A stretch of DNA of 64,000 bases from Mangrovibacillus cuniculi (GTDB lineage Bacteria > Bacillota > Bacilli > Bacillales > R1DC41): NCBI RefSeq assembly GCF_015482585.1, contig NZ_CP049742.1, positions 1,508,501 to 1,572,500 on the forward strand, given 5' to 3'. The stretch's first letter is position 1. The number at the start of each line of letters is the position of its first letter. Shown one piece after another: positions 18,524 to 26,667 of this stretch. The notes below the pieces were generated by a model. The model did not search any database. It saw only the letters and a program-made list of their open reading frames with translations, and was not told the origin of the DNA. A program made the translations under genes and the position numbers.

Positions 18524-18952
18524 ATATATACCTCCTCGCATCCATGTTTTGACAAATGAAGATATCAAAACAATCAATCCATATCTTAATACTTTTTTTA
18601 CAATAAATCAATTATGAATTAAAACTTATTGGTTATACTAATACATTGCCGTCACATATGTATATGACGGTAACCAACGAAAAAAGTTTCAACATATTTT
18701 AAAACAGAACTATTTTCCTAGTAAAGTATCCAGTATACCTAAACCTTACTGCCTATATACAAATATTGTCTTTTTTATTCCTTCAAAAGTTTTTACCCAC
18801 TTACATGATAAATAAAACCGTTTCTTCTCTAAAATTTTATTTACTAGCTCATAAACGGATTTAGTACTGGTTTTAAGAGCATGATTAAAATCTGCTTCTT
18901 TCTTCAAAAAAACTTTACGTACTTAATTATAAATGTTTCATGTGCATGTAAA
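18524..18952. other. Long intergenic leader upstream of yqgS
   Basis: 429 nt, AT-rich, no open frame with a ribosome site. The only structure seen is a near-perfect 22-nt palindrome at 18649-18670 (CCGTCA...TGACGG), 125 nt upstream of the gene, a possible operator or 5'-UTR hairpin. Confidence 0.5.
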
Positions 18953-18985
18953 AAAGTTCACTCATTATCAGTATGAGTGAACTTT
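18953..18985 (-). terminator. Terminator of glcK
   Basis: AAAGTTCACTCAT / ATGAGTGAACTTT with a 7-nt loop. Confidence 0.87.
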
Positions 18986-19015
18986 CTTTGTATTATTTGT
19001 GGGATAATTGTCTAG

Positions 19016-19987
19016 TTACTTAAGCTTCGTCTTAACTAACCATGCGGAGCCAATAACACCGGCATCATTCCCTAATGTAGCAATGGAAAGATTAGTACTT
19101 GTAGCAACTGGCCCAAAAGCAAACTTCTTAAACTTCTCTGTAACAGAAGATAATAAAATGTCGCCAGCTTTCGACACTCCTCCGCCAATAACAATTTTTT
19201 CAGGATTTAATGCATTAGCTAAGTTAGCGGTTGCTAAACCTAAGTAAGTTGCTAATTGATCAACAACTTTACGTGCAACTGCATCTCCTTCACGTGCTTG
19301 ATCAAAAACGTCTTTTGCACTAATGTCATTTCCTTGTTCCAACAAATCGCGTAAGTTTGACGGAGTATCTGTGGAGCTTAACTCATTTAACGCTAATCGT
19401 ACTACACCTGTAGCAGAAGCAACGGTTTCAAGACACCCAGTTTTTCCACAATTACATGGTGCACCACCTTCTGGAATTACGGTAATATGCCCTATTTCAC
19501 CAGCAGCACCTTTCGTACCATGAACTATATCGCCATTAGCAATAACTCCACCACCTACACCGGTTCCTAGAGTTACAGCAATAAGATCTTTAGCTCCATT
19601 ACCAGCACCTTTCCACATTTCACCTAGTGCAGCAACGTTTGCGTCATTATCAATAACCGCTGGTAGACCAGTTTCTACTTCTAAGCGATCTTTTAGTGGA
19701 TAGTTGTCTTCCCACCCTAAGTTCACTGCTGTATAGATAATTCCTTTATTCATGTCTACTGGACCTGGAGCTCCCATTCCAATACCTTTTAATTTTGTTT
19801 TTTCATGATCTAATTCTTCTAGCTTTTTATCAATTGCTTTTGCAATGTTTGTGACAATTTGACTTCCCTTATTTGATGTGTCCGTTGGTATTTCCCATTT
19901 ATGTTGTATTTCACCATATGTATTTAAGAAAGCTAATTTTGTTGTAGTACCACCCAAGTCTACTCCAACTAACCATTGTTCATTCAT
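19016..19987 (-). CDS. glcK: Glucokinase, ROK family
   Basis: ATP-dependent glucose phosphorylation. 323 aa. ATP motif [13 protein letters not shown] at residues 8-20, catalytic Asp in [13 protein letters not shown], second phosphate motif [11 protein letters not shown], and ROK zinc motif [10 protein letters not shown]. Start ATG 19987 is 6 nt after AGGTG; the GTG 9 nt upstream overlaps that site. Co-transcribed with yqgQ, 9 nt apart, as in B. subtilis. Confidence 0.94.
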   Translation of the reverse strand: MNEQWLVGVDLGGTTTKLAFLNTYGEIQHKWEIPTDTSNKGSQIVTNIAKAIDKKLEELDHEKTKLKGIGMGAPGPVDMNKGIIYTAVNLGWEDNYPLKDRLEVETGLPAVIDNDANVAALGEMWKGAGNGAKDLIAVTLGTGVGGGVIANGDIVHGTKGAAGEIGHITVIPEGGAPCNCGKTGCLETVASATGVVRLALNELSSTDTPSNLRDLLEQGNDISAKDVFDQAREGDAVARKVVDQLATYLGLATANLANALNPEKIVIGGGVSKAGDILLSSVTEKFKKFAFGPVATSTNLSIATLGNDAGVIGSAWLVKTKLK

Positions 19988-19996
19988 TATTGTCAC

Positions 19997-20191
19997 CTAT
20001 CTTTTTAATTTTGATTGTTCTTGTCGTAAAAGTAATAACGCCATTTGAAAGTCTTGTCGTTCAAGAACTCCTGCATCATATAGATCTCTAATTTCCATTT
20101 CCATTAATTCAAGATCCGCCAAGCGATCTTTTGTATATATAATTGTGCCGAATCGCTTTAACAGTTGCTGGACATCATAAAACGTTTTCAA
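19997..20191 (-). CDS. yqgQ: Small conserved protein YqgQ (DUF910)
   Basis: 64-aa helical DUF910 protein (MKTFYDVQQLLKRFGTIIYT), always just upstream of glcK in bacilli; function unknown, a helical bundle in a solved family structure. TTG start at 20191; AGGAG lies 12 nt upstream, rather far, but ATGs nearer are out of frame. Confidence 0.84.
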   Translation of the reverse strand: MKTFYDVQQLLKRFGTIIYTKDRLADLELMEMEIRDLYDAGVLERQDFQMALLLLRQEQSKLKR

Positions 20192-20302
20192 AACATCATC
20201 ACTCTCCTATAACTCCATTTTGAGTATAGCGAATTGTTTGTCTTCAATCAACAATAAGTGAGGATAATTGGCCAGGTTAGTAACAAAAAAGAAAAGGATG
20301 GG

Positions 20303-20354
20303 ACAAAATCTAAAAGGTACATTCTGTAAAACGAATGTACCTTTTAGATTTTGT
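20303..20354. terminator. Shared hairpin, copy B (22-bp perfect stem)
   Basis: ACAAAATCTAAAAGGTACATTC pairs perfectly with 20333-20354 around loop TGTAAAAC. The core equals hairpins A, C and D. Confidence 0.82.
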
Positions 20355-20404
20355 GTTTAAACTTAAAACACTGCAGAATTTTGGCTTTTACAAAATAAAT
20401 TGTT

Positions 20405-20611
20405 GGGATTGGAGCGGAAGGGGTCGACTCCTACGGGAAAGTGTAATGTCTAGCTTCAGGTGCGCAACCGCTCGGAAAAGTCCAAAAGCCCTCCGGTGGC
20501 TGAAGAGCTGCCTCCTCAGGCTTCCGATCTTTTCTGCCGCTGCTTAACGCGCGCCTTTCGCTTTTCGAAGTAGAAAGCGTCCCCCTACAGCGCAAATCCC
20601 TGTGCAGTCAC
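20405..20611 (+). repeat. GC-rich intergenic repeat, copy B (short form)
   Basis: 207 nt from GGGATTGGAGCGG to AAATCCCTGTGCAGTCAC. Same order of blocks as copies A and C but missing about 60 nt (the GTGGG/CCCAC hairpin segment). The internal stem has changed on both sides: GAAAAG (20475-20480) with CTTTTC (20529-20534), where A has GCAAACT with AGTTTGC. Fills the gap 20192-20645 together with hairpin B; no gene there. Confidence 0.87.
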
Positions 20612-20645
20612 TTTTTGTTTTGTCACAGTCTCTTCTACGTCATCA

Positions 20646-22112
20646 TTAACGATCTGGATCCTTAGGGTGCAAGAATTTTGGCCTTCTGTTTTTTAATGGG
20701 ATTGGCGAACGGACAAATACATCGAAGAATGCCCTTGCATTAAATGGGATAAATGGCCAAAAATATGGGATAGAAAACGAACGTAAACTAGATAACCATA
20801 CCACTAGAAGTGTCGTCGCAATAATAAAGCCTATTTCATGGAACATTGCTGTTACGACTAAAAGCGCGAGTCGTATTAACCTTGTTGCTAAACTCATCTC
20901 ATAACTCGGTGTCGCAAACGTACCTATGGCCGCGATAGAGAAGTATAAAATAACTTCGTTGATTAATATCCCTACTTCTACTGCTACTTGTCCAATCATT
21001 AAAGCAGCAACTAAACCAAGTGCAGTTGCCAAAGAAGAAGGGGTATGTATGGCGGCCATCCGCAGAACATCTAAACCAATCTCAATTAAAATGAATTGAA
21101 CAATTAACGGGACGGGTCCGATCTCTTCTGGCCCAATGAATGATAGGCCTGCTGGGAGCAAGTTAGGTCTAACAGACATTAAATACCATAGTGGTAGAAG
21201 AAAAATGGAAGCAAAGACCGCTGCAAATCTTGCCATACGTAAATACGCACCAACTAACGGTTTATTTCTATATTCCTCTGCATGCTGTAAATGGTGCCAA
21301 AACGTTGTCGGTGTCATCATAATACTTGGGGAGCCATCTACTATAATACAAATGTGCCCTTCAAATAAATGAGCTGCAGCCGTATCTGGTCTCTCTGTAT
21401 ATCGAACCATGGGAAATGGGTTCCAATATCGCCCGGATATAAACTCTTCTAACGTTTTCTCCCCTAATGGAAGACCGTCCGTATCCACTGCCTCCAATGA
21501 TTTTCTTACAGCTTCCACAAGGCTTGGATCTGCAATTTCTTCGTTATAACAAATAACTATATCTGTTTTAGATCTTCTACCAATTTGCATGTACACCATT
21601 CGTAAGGAACGATCCCGCACTCTTCTACGAATTAATGCTGTATTAAACACCAATGTTTCGACGAAGCCATCTCTAGATCCTCGAACTACTTTCTCCATAT
21701 CTGGTTCTTGTGGTCCGCGAACAGGATAAGTCCTCGCGTCGATTAGTATTACCTTGTCAATCCCCTCTACAACTAAGGCGATTGGACCAGCTAAAACACT
21801 GTCCATTACTCCTTCAAGATCGTCTGAAGTTTCTACCTCAACGTAAGGGATATATTTTTTCAGTAATTTATCTAACGTATGATCTTCAATATCTTCTGCT
21901 TGAAGGTCAGATAGCCATTTCATAATAAACAGTAAAATATCATCTTTAGCAAATCCATCTACCATATACATAGCCATTTGCCTATCTGCATAATTTAAAT
22001 CTAATTTTATGACATCAAAGCTTTTATCAACGGCTAATTTGGTATCTATGTAATCAATAGTATCTTTAATATGAGGAAACACTTTTTGCTTTTTATCTTT
22101 TTCACTTTTCAA
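20646..22112 (-). CDS. GerA-family spore germination protein, SpoVAF-like
   Basis: 488 aa. N-terminal soluble GerA region (residues 1-300) with VRGPQEPDMEKVVRGSRDGF and RYTERPDTAAAH, then about five membrane helices (LRMARFAAVFASIFLLPLWYL, FIGPEEIGPVPLIVQFILIEIGLD and others). The wording of these blocks is closest to SpoVAF, whose gene normally closes the spoVA operon; here it stands alone with no gerB/gerC or spoVA gene nearby. Inner spore membrane, germination channel component by family. TTG start with GGAGG 8 nt upstream. SpoVAF versus other GerA subgroup is inference. Confidence 0.85.
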   Translation of the reverse strand: MKSEKDKKQKVFPHIKDTIDYIDTKLAVDKSFDVIKLDLNYADRQMAMYMVDGFAKDDILLFIMKWLSDLQAEDIEDHTLDKLLKKYIPYVEVETSDDLEGVMDSVLAGPIALVVEGIDKVILIDARTYPVRGPQEPDMEKVVRGSRDGFVETLVFNTALIRRRVRDRSLRMVYMQIGRRSKTDIVICYNEEIADPSLVEAVRKSLEAVDTDGLPLGEKTLEEFISGRYWNPFPMVRYTERPDTAAAHLFEGHICIIVDGSPSIMMTPTTFWHHLQHAEEYRNKPLVGAYLRMARFAAVFASIFLLPLWYLMSVRPNLLPAGLSFIGPEEIGPVPLIVQFILIEIGLDVLRMAAIHTPSSLATALGLVAALMIGQVAVEVGILINEVILYFSIAAIGTFATPSYEMSLATRLIRLALLVVTAMFHEIGFIIATTLLVVWLSSLRSFSIPYFWPFIPFNARAFFDVFVRSPIPLKNRRPKFLHPKDPDR

Positions 22113-22245
22113 CCCACATACCTCCTTACCCTTGGTAATCTCCCACCATTCTTGACAACTTTTTTTCTAAACATACTTCTTTCGCTTCATATTTTTATGT
22201 TTTTGAATATAGATAATTTATAAGACAAGTGGACAAGGAGGACGT

Positions 22246-23082
22246 ATGATGAAAAACAAATGGATGCCATCCATCATTTTTGGGTTAGTCATTATTATGG
22301 GATATTTTTTATGGAACCCATCCACCGAGGAGAGTATAACGTACTTTCCACCAAATCCGACATTAACCTTTAAGGATGCATCGACTACTTTAGTAGTAAA
22401 ACCTAACGATAATTTAGATTACTTTACATTAGCTTACGAAAGTCAATCTGTTCTTCCAACAGAAGTATACTTAAGACAAGATATTGGTGTTGTTTACTTT
22501 AATGGCCTTTTACAAGTAGCTACTACCCAATGGAAGAGAAATGCGTCCACAATCAAATTATCTTCAAGTGTAAAAGAAACTACCGGCGGACTAGCTGAAG
22601 CATTTACATTTCATCATGGAGAAGAACATGATGGAGATGATGAAATTACTAGCGTACAAACTATTTCTTCAGCAGAAGTAGGAGTAGTCTTTAAGAAAGG
22701 AACTTCGCCAAAGGAAATTTCATTAAATGAGAATTCCCCTTTTTTAAAAGAAAAGAAGAACAGAGAGCAACAAATAGTTGATTCTTTTGATCGTGAAAAG
22801 GAACCAGTGGAAAACTATTTAATCCTTACTTTATCTGACATTTCTCGTAATGATTTTATTTTTCCAGGACAATCCGAAGTTCAAAGTAAGGCAACGTTAG
22901 GACGACTAATGGAAGGACTTTATAAAGAACTTTTCCTTCTTGCAACAAAAAAGAGTACAGCTTCTACTGAAGGCAGCACTCTTCCAATAATTTTATATGC
23001 AAAAGATTCATCTCACTTAAAAGTAATTTCAAAAAAACTAGATGGAACATGGATTGAATTAAGACAGAATATTACTCCATAG
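22246..23082 (+). CDS. Unrecognised membrane-anchored extracytoplasmic protein
   Basis: 278 aa; one N-terminal hydrophobic anchor (about residues 8-23) and then a hydrophilic outside domain with a His/Asp/Glu-rich stretch HHGEEHDGDDE near residue 126. I recognise no domain. AAGGAGG lies before the tandem ATGs at 22246 and 22249. Divergent from the GerA-type gene and convergent with gluP, with which it overlaps by 11 nt tail to tail. Real by ribosome site, codon use and length. Confidence 0.75.
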   Translation: MMKNKWMPSIIFGLVIIMGYFLWNPSTEESITYFPPNPTLTFKDASTTLVVKPNDNLDYFTLAYESQSVLPTEVYLRQDIGVVYFNGLLQVATTQWKRNASTIKLSSSVKETTGGLAEAFTFHHGEEHDGDDEITSVQTISSAEVGVVFKKGTSPKEISLNENSPFLKEKKNREQQIVDSFDREKEPVENYLILTLSDISRNDFIFPGQSEVQSKATLGRLMEGLYKELFLLATKKSTASTEGSTLPIILYAKDSSHLKVISKKLDGTWIELRQNITP

Positions 23083-24214
23083 AAACACCAATAATCAAAA
23101 ATAAAAAAAGAACGAAAACATAAGAAATAGTAAATAACATTGGCAGAAGAAGACCTTTTTTGTTAGGTATTTTGACGGTCCCAGACGCAAGAAATCCTGC
23201 TAATAAACCACCTAGATGTCCTGCATTGTCAATGCCCGGTAAAGTAAAGCCGATTGCAATATTAATGGCAATTACAAGCAGGACATTCATACCCATCGTC
23301 CGAAAAAATAATCTGGGTTTAGCGAGACCAAAATAAAGTAATGCTCCAAAAAGACCAAAAATTGCTCCACTAGCTCCAGCACTTATACCGTCTGTGAAAG
23401 CAAAACTTGCAGCAGTTCCTCCTACTCCAGCCAAAAGATAGATAAACAGAAAACGCCATTTTCCAAAAATTTGTTCTACAAGTGTACCTATAAAGTAAAG
23501 ACCTAAACTATTCATTACTAAATGAAGGAATCCAATATGAAGAAAAACAGGTGTTACTAATCTCCACCATTCTCCTTGAATCATCATTTCATCTACCTTC
23601 ACCCCGTATTGAATTAACGTAGGTATATTTGTACTTCCTCCCGACCGTTCAAGTACAAGAAACATAAAAATCTGCATAGCTAATAAAACATAGCTTACAA
23701 AAGGTTTGGTTCTTTGAAAGGTTTGAGCAATTTCTTTTTGTCCATATTGCAATGCAGCAAGTTTAATCGTCTGAACATCTACTTCATCGTATTCATCTGA
23801 AATTTGTAAAGCAGTATTTGGAAAGAATCTATTCCAGAGCAATTCTGTATCGTTTTTTGTCCATAAAGTGGTTTGTATAGATGTTTTTTTATATATTCTT
23901 TCCTTCTCCCAATCAAATCCGTCATCGACCGGTTCATAAGGAGAGAAATACATCATTTCTACATTAGCTTGTTTTCTTAGCCGTTTCGCTAAAATTTTAT
24001 CAATGATTTGTATGCCTCTAACTAGATTTCTTTTTAACTCATTACTCCAATTGATATCTGTAGAAATTAGTCTATAATATGTAGGAATTTTATTTGAATG
24101 TTCTTCTAACCATACTTCTCTTTGGTCCTGACTAATTGTCACAAGAGAAGTGTTTTTCTGATGTAGAAGTTGATACACCACTCTCCACATCACATAATCT
24201 TCTCGAAACCCCAA
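23072..24214 (-). CDS. gluP: Rhomboid intramembrane serine protease GluP (YqgP), without TPR tail
   Basis: 380 aa. N-terminal cytosolic domain (1-175) then at least six helices. Catalytic Ser in GASGAIFGLFG and His in GHLGGLLAGF are intact, as is the HxxxN oxyanion/structural motif HLVMNSLG. B. subtilis GluP is about 507 aa because of a C-terminal TPR domain; that domain is absent here, the protein ending after the last helix. Family substrate: membrane proteins such as the Mg transporter MgtE with FtsH. Confidence 0.9.
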   Translation of the reverse strand: MGFREDYVMWRVVYQLLHQKNTSLVTISQDQREVWLEEHSNKIPTYYRLISTDINWSNELKRNLVRGIQIIDKILAKRLRKQANVEMMYFSPYEPVDDGFDWEKERIYKKTSIQTTLWTKNDTELLWNRFFPNTALQISDEYDEVDVQTIKLAALQYGQKEIAQTFQRTKPFVSYVLLAMQIFMFLVLERSGGSTNIPTLIQYGVKVDEMMIQGEWWRLVTPVFLHIGFLHLVMNSLGLYFIGTLVEQIFGKWRFLFIYLLAGVGGTAASFAFTDGISAGASGAIFGLFGALLYFGLAKPRLFFRTMGMNVLLVIAINIAIGFTLPGIDNAGHLGGLLAGFLASGTVKIPNKKGLLLPMLFTISYVFVLFLFLIIGVSME

Positions 24215-24276
24215 TGAAATCCCTCCTCTATATCACTATATACGAAAAGAGATGTTTTAGAAAAGAAATACAAATA

Positions 24277-24311
24277 GAGCTGTTAAAAGTTCAAACGAAC
24301 TTTAACAGCTC
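24277..24311 (-). terminator. Terminator after yqgO
   Basis: GAGCTGTTAAAAGTTC / GAACTTTAACAGCTC with loop AAAC; one bulged base. Confidence 0.87.
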
Positions 24312-24316
24312 TTTTG

Positions 24317-24508
24317 TTATTGTCTAAAAGCTGATTGCATAAATTTACTTCGGATACTTGGGATATCCATGAAGAATCTCACCGCATAGTTTCGCAACAT
24401 CGGATTTCTCAGTACCGAATTTAATACGCGATATCTAGACTTATAGAAAAAATATACCGCAACTAATGAAATAATTAACGTAAACAGAGATTTCTCGTTC
24501 AACTCCAT
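24317..24508 (-). CDS. yqgO: Small membrane protein YqgO
   Basis: 63 aa with one helix (about residues 8-21) then a basic tail. Matches the small gene between yqgP and yqgN in B. subtilis by position and topology. The start is uncertain: ATG 24508 and GTG 24511 both sit very close to GGAAGGG. Confidence 0.65.
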   Translation of the reverse strand: MELNEKSLFTLIISLVAVYFFYKSRYRVLNSVLRNPMLRNYAVRFFMDIPSIRSKFMQSAFRQ

Positions 24509-24563
24509 CACCCTTCCAATTTGTTATTAGTAGAATGCAACAAATTAGAAAAAATATGCTTTT

Positions 24564-25112
24564 CTATCTAGTCTTGTTTTCTATAAATAATTCCCTCACT
24601 GGAATATCATGATCTTCTACTGGGATAGATTCAACTAATTGTTCTTGAAATAGCAAAGAACAGGTATTTCCTTGGTAATTTGAGAGTAATCGGTCGTAAA
24701 AGCCACCACCAAATCCAATACGGTACCCTTCCTTTGTAAATGCAACACCTGGTACGACAATAGTTTCAATCTCTTCTAAATCTACTACATCACTATTTTT
24801 ATTTGGTTCTAATATACCCATTACTCCTGGGGTTAGTTGATTTAGGGATGAAATTTGATGAAAAGCTAAACTGTTAGTAGATAAACATGTTTTTGGAACT
24901 ACCACTTTTTTTTGATCTTCAATCATTGAATGAATCGCATTTATAGTAGATAACTCGGGAAACTTTGATACAGTAATAGCTATTGTTTCGGATTCTACAT
25001 ACATGGAACTATTAAAAAACAGTTCCCAAAGCTCTGATTCTATACAATCCCTATTTACTTTACCTTTAAGTTTTGAAAGGATTAATTTACGTATCTTTTT
25101 CTTCTCTTCCAT
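24564..25112 (-). CDS. yqgN: 5-formyltetrahydrofolate cyclo-ligase
   Basis: 182 aa. Converts 5-formyl-THF to 5,10-methenyl-THF with ATP. N-terminal basic helix KKKIRKLILSKLKG, then VVPGVAFTKEGYRIGFGGGFYDRLL, the family signature binding folate and ATP phosphate. Same position as yqgN in B. subtilis; links loosely to the glycine cleavage genes through one-carbon metabolism. Confidence 0.9.
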   Translation of the reverse strand: MEEKKKIRKLILSKLKGKVNRDCIESELWELFFNSSMYVESETIAITVSKFPELSTINAIHSMIEDQKKVVVPKTCLSTNSLAFHQISSLNQLTPGVMGILEPNKNSDVVDLEEIETIVVPGVAFTKEGYRIGFGGGFYDRLLSNYQGNTCSLLFQEQLVESIPVEDHDIPVRELFIENKTR

Positions 25113-25220
25113 TACCCCTAACTCCTTACTTATTACTTTTACAAAAAAGTATGCTTTTTTATTGATATGAAAAGGTTTCTCATTTTAATTGGAATCACAA
25201 TACCTGTTGACGTAACAAAA

Positions 25221-25244
25221 AGCAATAGAGGGGACTCTATTGCT
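25221..25244 (-). terminator. Terminator of the sugar cluster
   Basis: AGCAATAGAG / CTCTATTGCT, 4-nt loop, then TTTTTGTTACG on the minus strand (same trailing motif as after the terminators at 6213 and 15240). Confidence 0.82.
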
Positions 25245-25253
25245 ACATTAACA

Positions 25254-25823
25254 CTATACTAACTGTCTTCTTAATTGCAATAATTTATCTTTACAATATT
25301 GCTCTTCTTCCGCTTGTATATGCACAAAAGGTAAATGAATACTTTGTAAGCCCTTTAATGTACATGTTAGATGAAAACAACTTACACTTGGCCCAACCAT
25401 TAGAGGTTGATAATTCCATTGTTTTGTAGAGAACGTAAATTCTTTCATAATTGCTCTTTTCTCTGTCATATTAGGAGCAATTAATTCAAATACATTCATC
25501 ACGCTTCCTTCGTGTCTCCATATGGATTGATTTAAAGGAGAAACAAAACTAAAACCATTCGTACCGAAGTGTAAAGAGATTACTACCTCTACATCTATAG
25601 GAATTCTAGATTGATTTTTCAGATGAAGTGTATGAGTAGTATAATGTTTATTTACTTGCTTCTCCCCTATCAAGTGCAACATATGATGTCGAGTCTTTTT
25701 GGAAAAGCACCTTGATTGCGGTAACCATTGCTGATCTTCACCAGTTCTCACCCACCAAGCAATTTCAGCTGATGAATCTTGATTACTAAGCGAATCTATA
25801 GAAGAAATGTATTCAGCTGCCAT
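25254..25823 (-). CDS. Unrecognised 189-aa protein, last gene of the sugar cluster
   Basis: Soluble, no signal peptide or membrane segment; alternating hydrophobic pattern suggests a beta-sandwich (VEVVISLHFGTNGFSFVSP). No motif recognised. It overlaps the nucleotidyltransferase stop by 11 nt, so it is translated with it. Position may correspond to B. subtilis yqgL, but I cannot confirm this from sequence. Confidence 0.65.
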   Translation of the reverse strand: MAAEYISSIDSLSNQDSSAEIAWWVRTGEDQQWLPQSRCFSKKTRHHMLHLIGEKQVNKHYTTHTLHLKNQSRIPIDVEVVISLHFGTNGFSFVSPLNQSIWRHEGSVMNVFELIAPNMTEKRAIMKEFTFSTKQWNYQPLMVGPSVSCFHLTCTLKGLQSIHLPFVHIQAEEEQYCKDKLLQLRRQLV

Positions 25824-26667
25824 AAGGTTTTTCCTCCTCTCTATTTTCTTTTCGTAATTCCATTCTTCTCATTGAATGAACAACTTGTCTACGTATACCA
25901 TTTACTACTGATGGGGTGTTAGGAGGGGAAAAAGGACTTTCATTACCATAAGAGAGTATTTGAAATTCTCCATTCAACACTTCTTTTTCAGCCAAAAGTA
26001 AATTTTCTTTTGTACCGATATCTCTCCAATAACCTGTAAAATCATATACATTCACGTTATATTGGTTGTGTTGTAACCAAGGTATAACATCTCTTGCGAT
26101 ATCAATAAATTGATTTTTCGGAAAATTAACAAGCCACCTAGGTGATACCACATACATACCACTATTAACTAAAACAGACTCATCTGTTTGCCATGTTTTC
26201 ATTTTTTCATAAAAATCAATTAAATTTCCTTGTTGATCCGTTACACAAATCCCTACGTGTGGAGAAAAACATTGTTTAGATGCAGCGATTGTTATGTCAT
26301 TTCCTTTATGACTTGTAATAAGGGGTGCTAGGTCCATGTTTGTTAAAACGTCTCCACTTATCACCAAAAAAGAGTCTTCTTCTTTTTCTGCTAACTTTCT
26401 GATAGAACCAAAAGTACCTTTTAATACGTTTTCGCAAACATATTCTATATTTACGCCATATTCTCGCCCATCTTTTAGGTATTGTTGAATCATTTCCCCT
26501 TTGTATCCAGTCAAAATAGTTAGCTCCGTAATTCCTTGACGTCTTAACCACTCAATTGTATATGCCAGAACTGGAACTCTATTTACCGGTAATAAAGGTT
26601 TTGGTAGGAAAGAGGTAAGGGGCTTAAGCCTCTCTCCTCTTCCACCAGCTAATATATATGCTTTCAT
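25813..26667 (-). CDS. Sugar-phosphate nucleotidyltransferase
   Basis: 284 aa, RmlA/GT-A-type NTP transferase. N-terminal ILAGGRGERLKPLT, KPLLPV lysine, VISGDVLTNMD (metal Asp), VNSGMYVVSP and YWRDIGTKEN are all in place. Makes an NDP-sugar; the ring (glucose, mannose) cannot be read. The stop codon of the glycosyltransferase overlaps its start by 4 nt. Presumed to supply donor to the GT4 protein upstream. Confidence 0.88.
   Translation of the reverse strand: MKAYILAGGRGERLKPLTSFLPKPLLPVNRVPVLAYTIEWLRRQGITELTILTGYKGEMIQQYLKDGREYGVNIEYVCENVLKGTFGSIRKLAEKEEDSFLVISGDVLTNMDLAPLITSHKGNDITIAASKQCFSPHVGICVTDQQGNLIDFYEKMKTWQTDESVLVNSGMYVVSPRWLVNFPKNQFIDIARDVIPWLQHNQYNVNVYDFTGYWRDIGTKENLLLAEKEVLNGEFQILSYGNESPFSPPNTPSVVNGIRRQVVHSMRRMELRKENREEEKPYGS

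Noticed and set aside
20335-20547. ORF over repeat copy B
   Set aside because: Shares only repeat DNA with the ORF in A; frame and residues are not kept.
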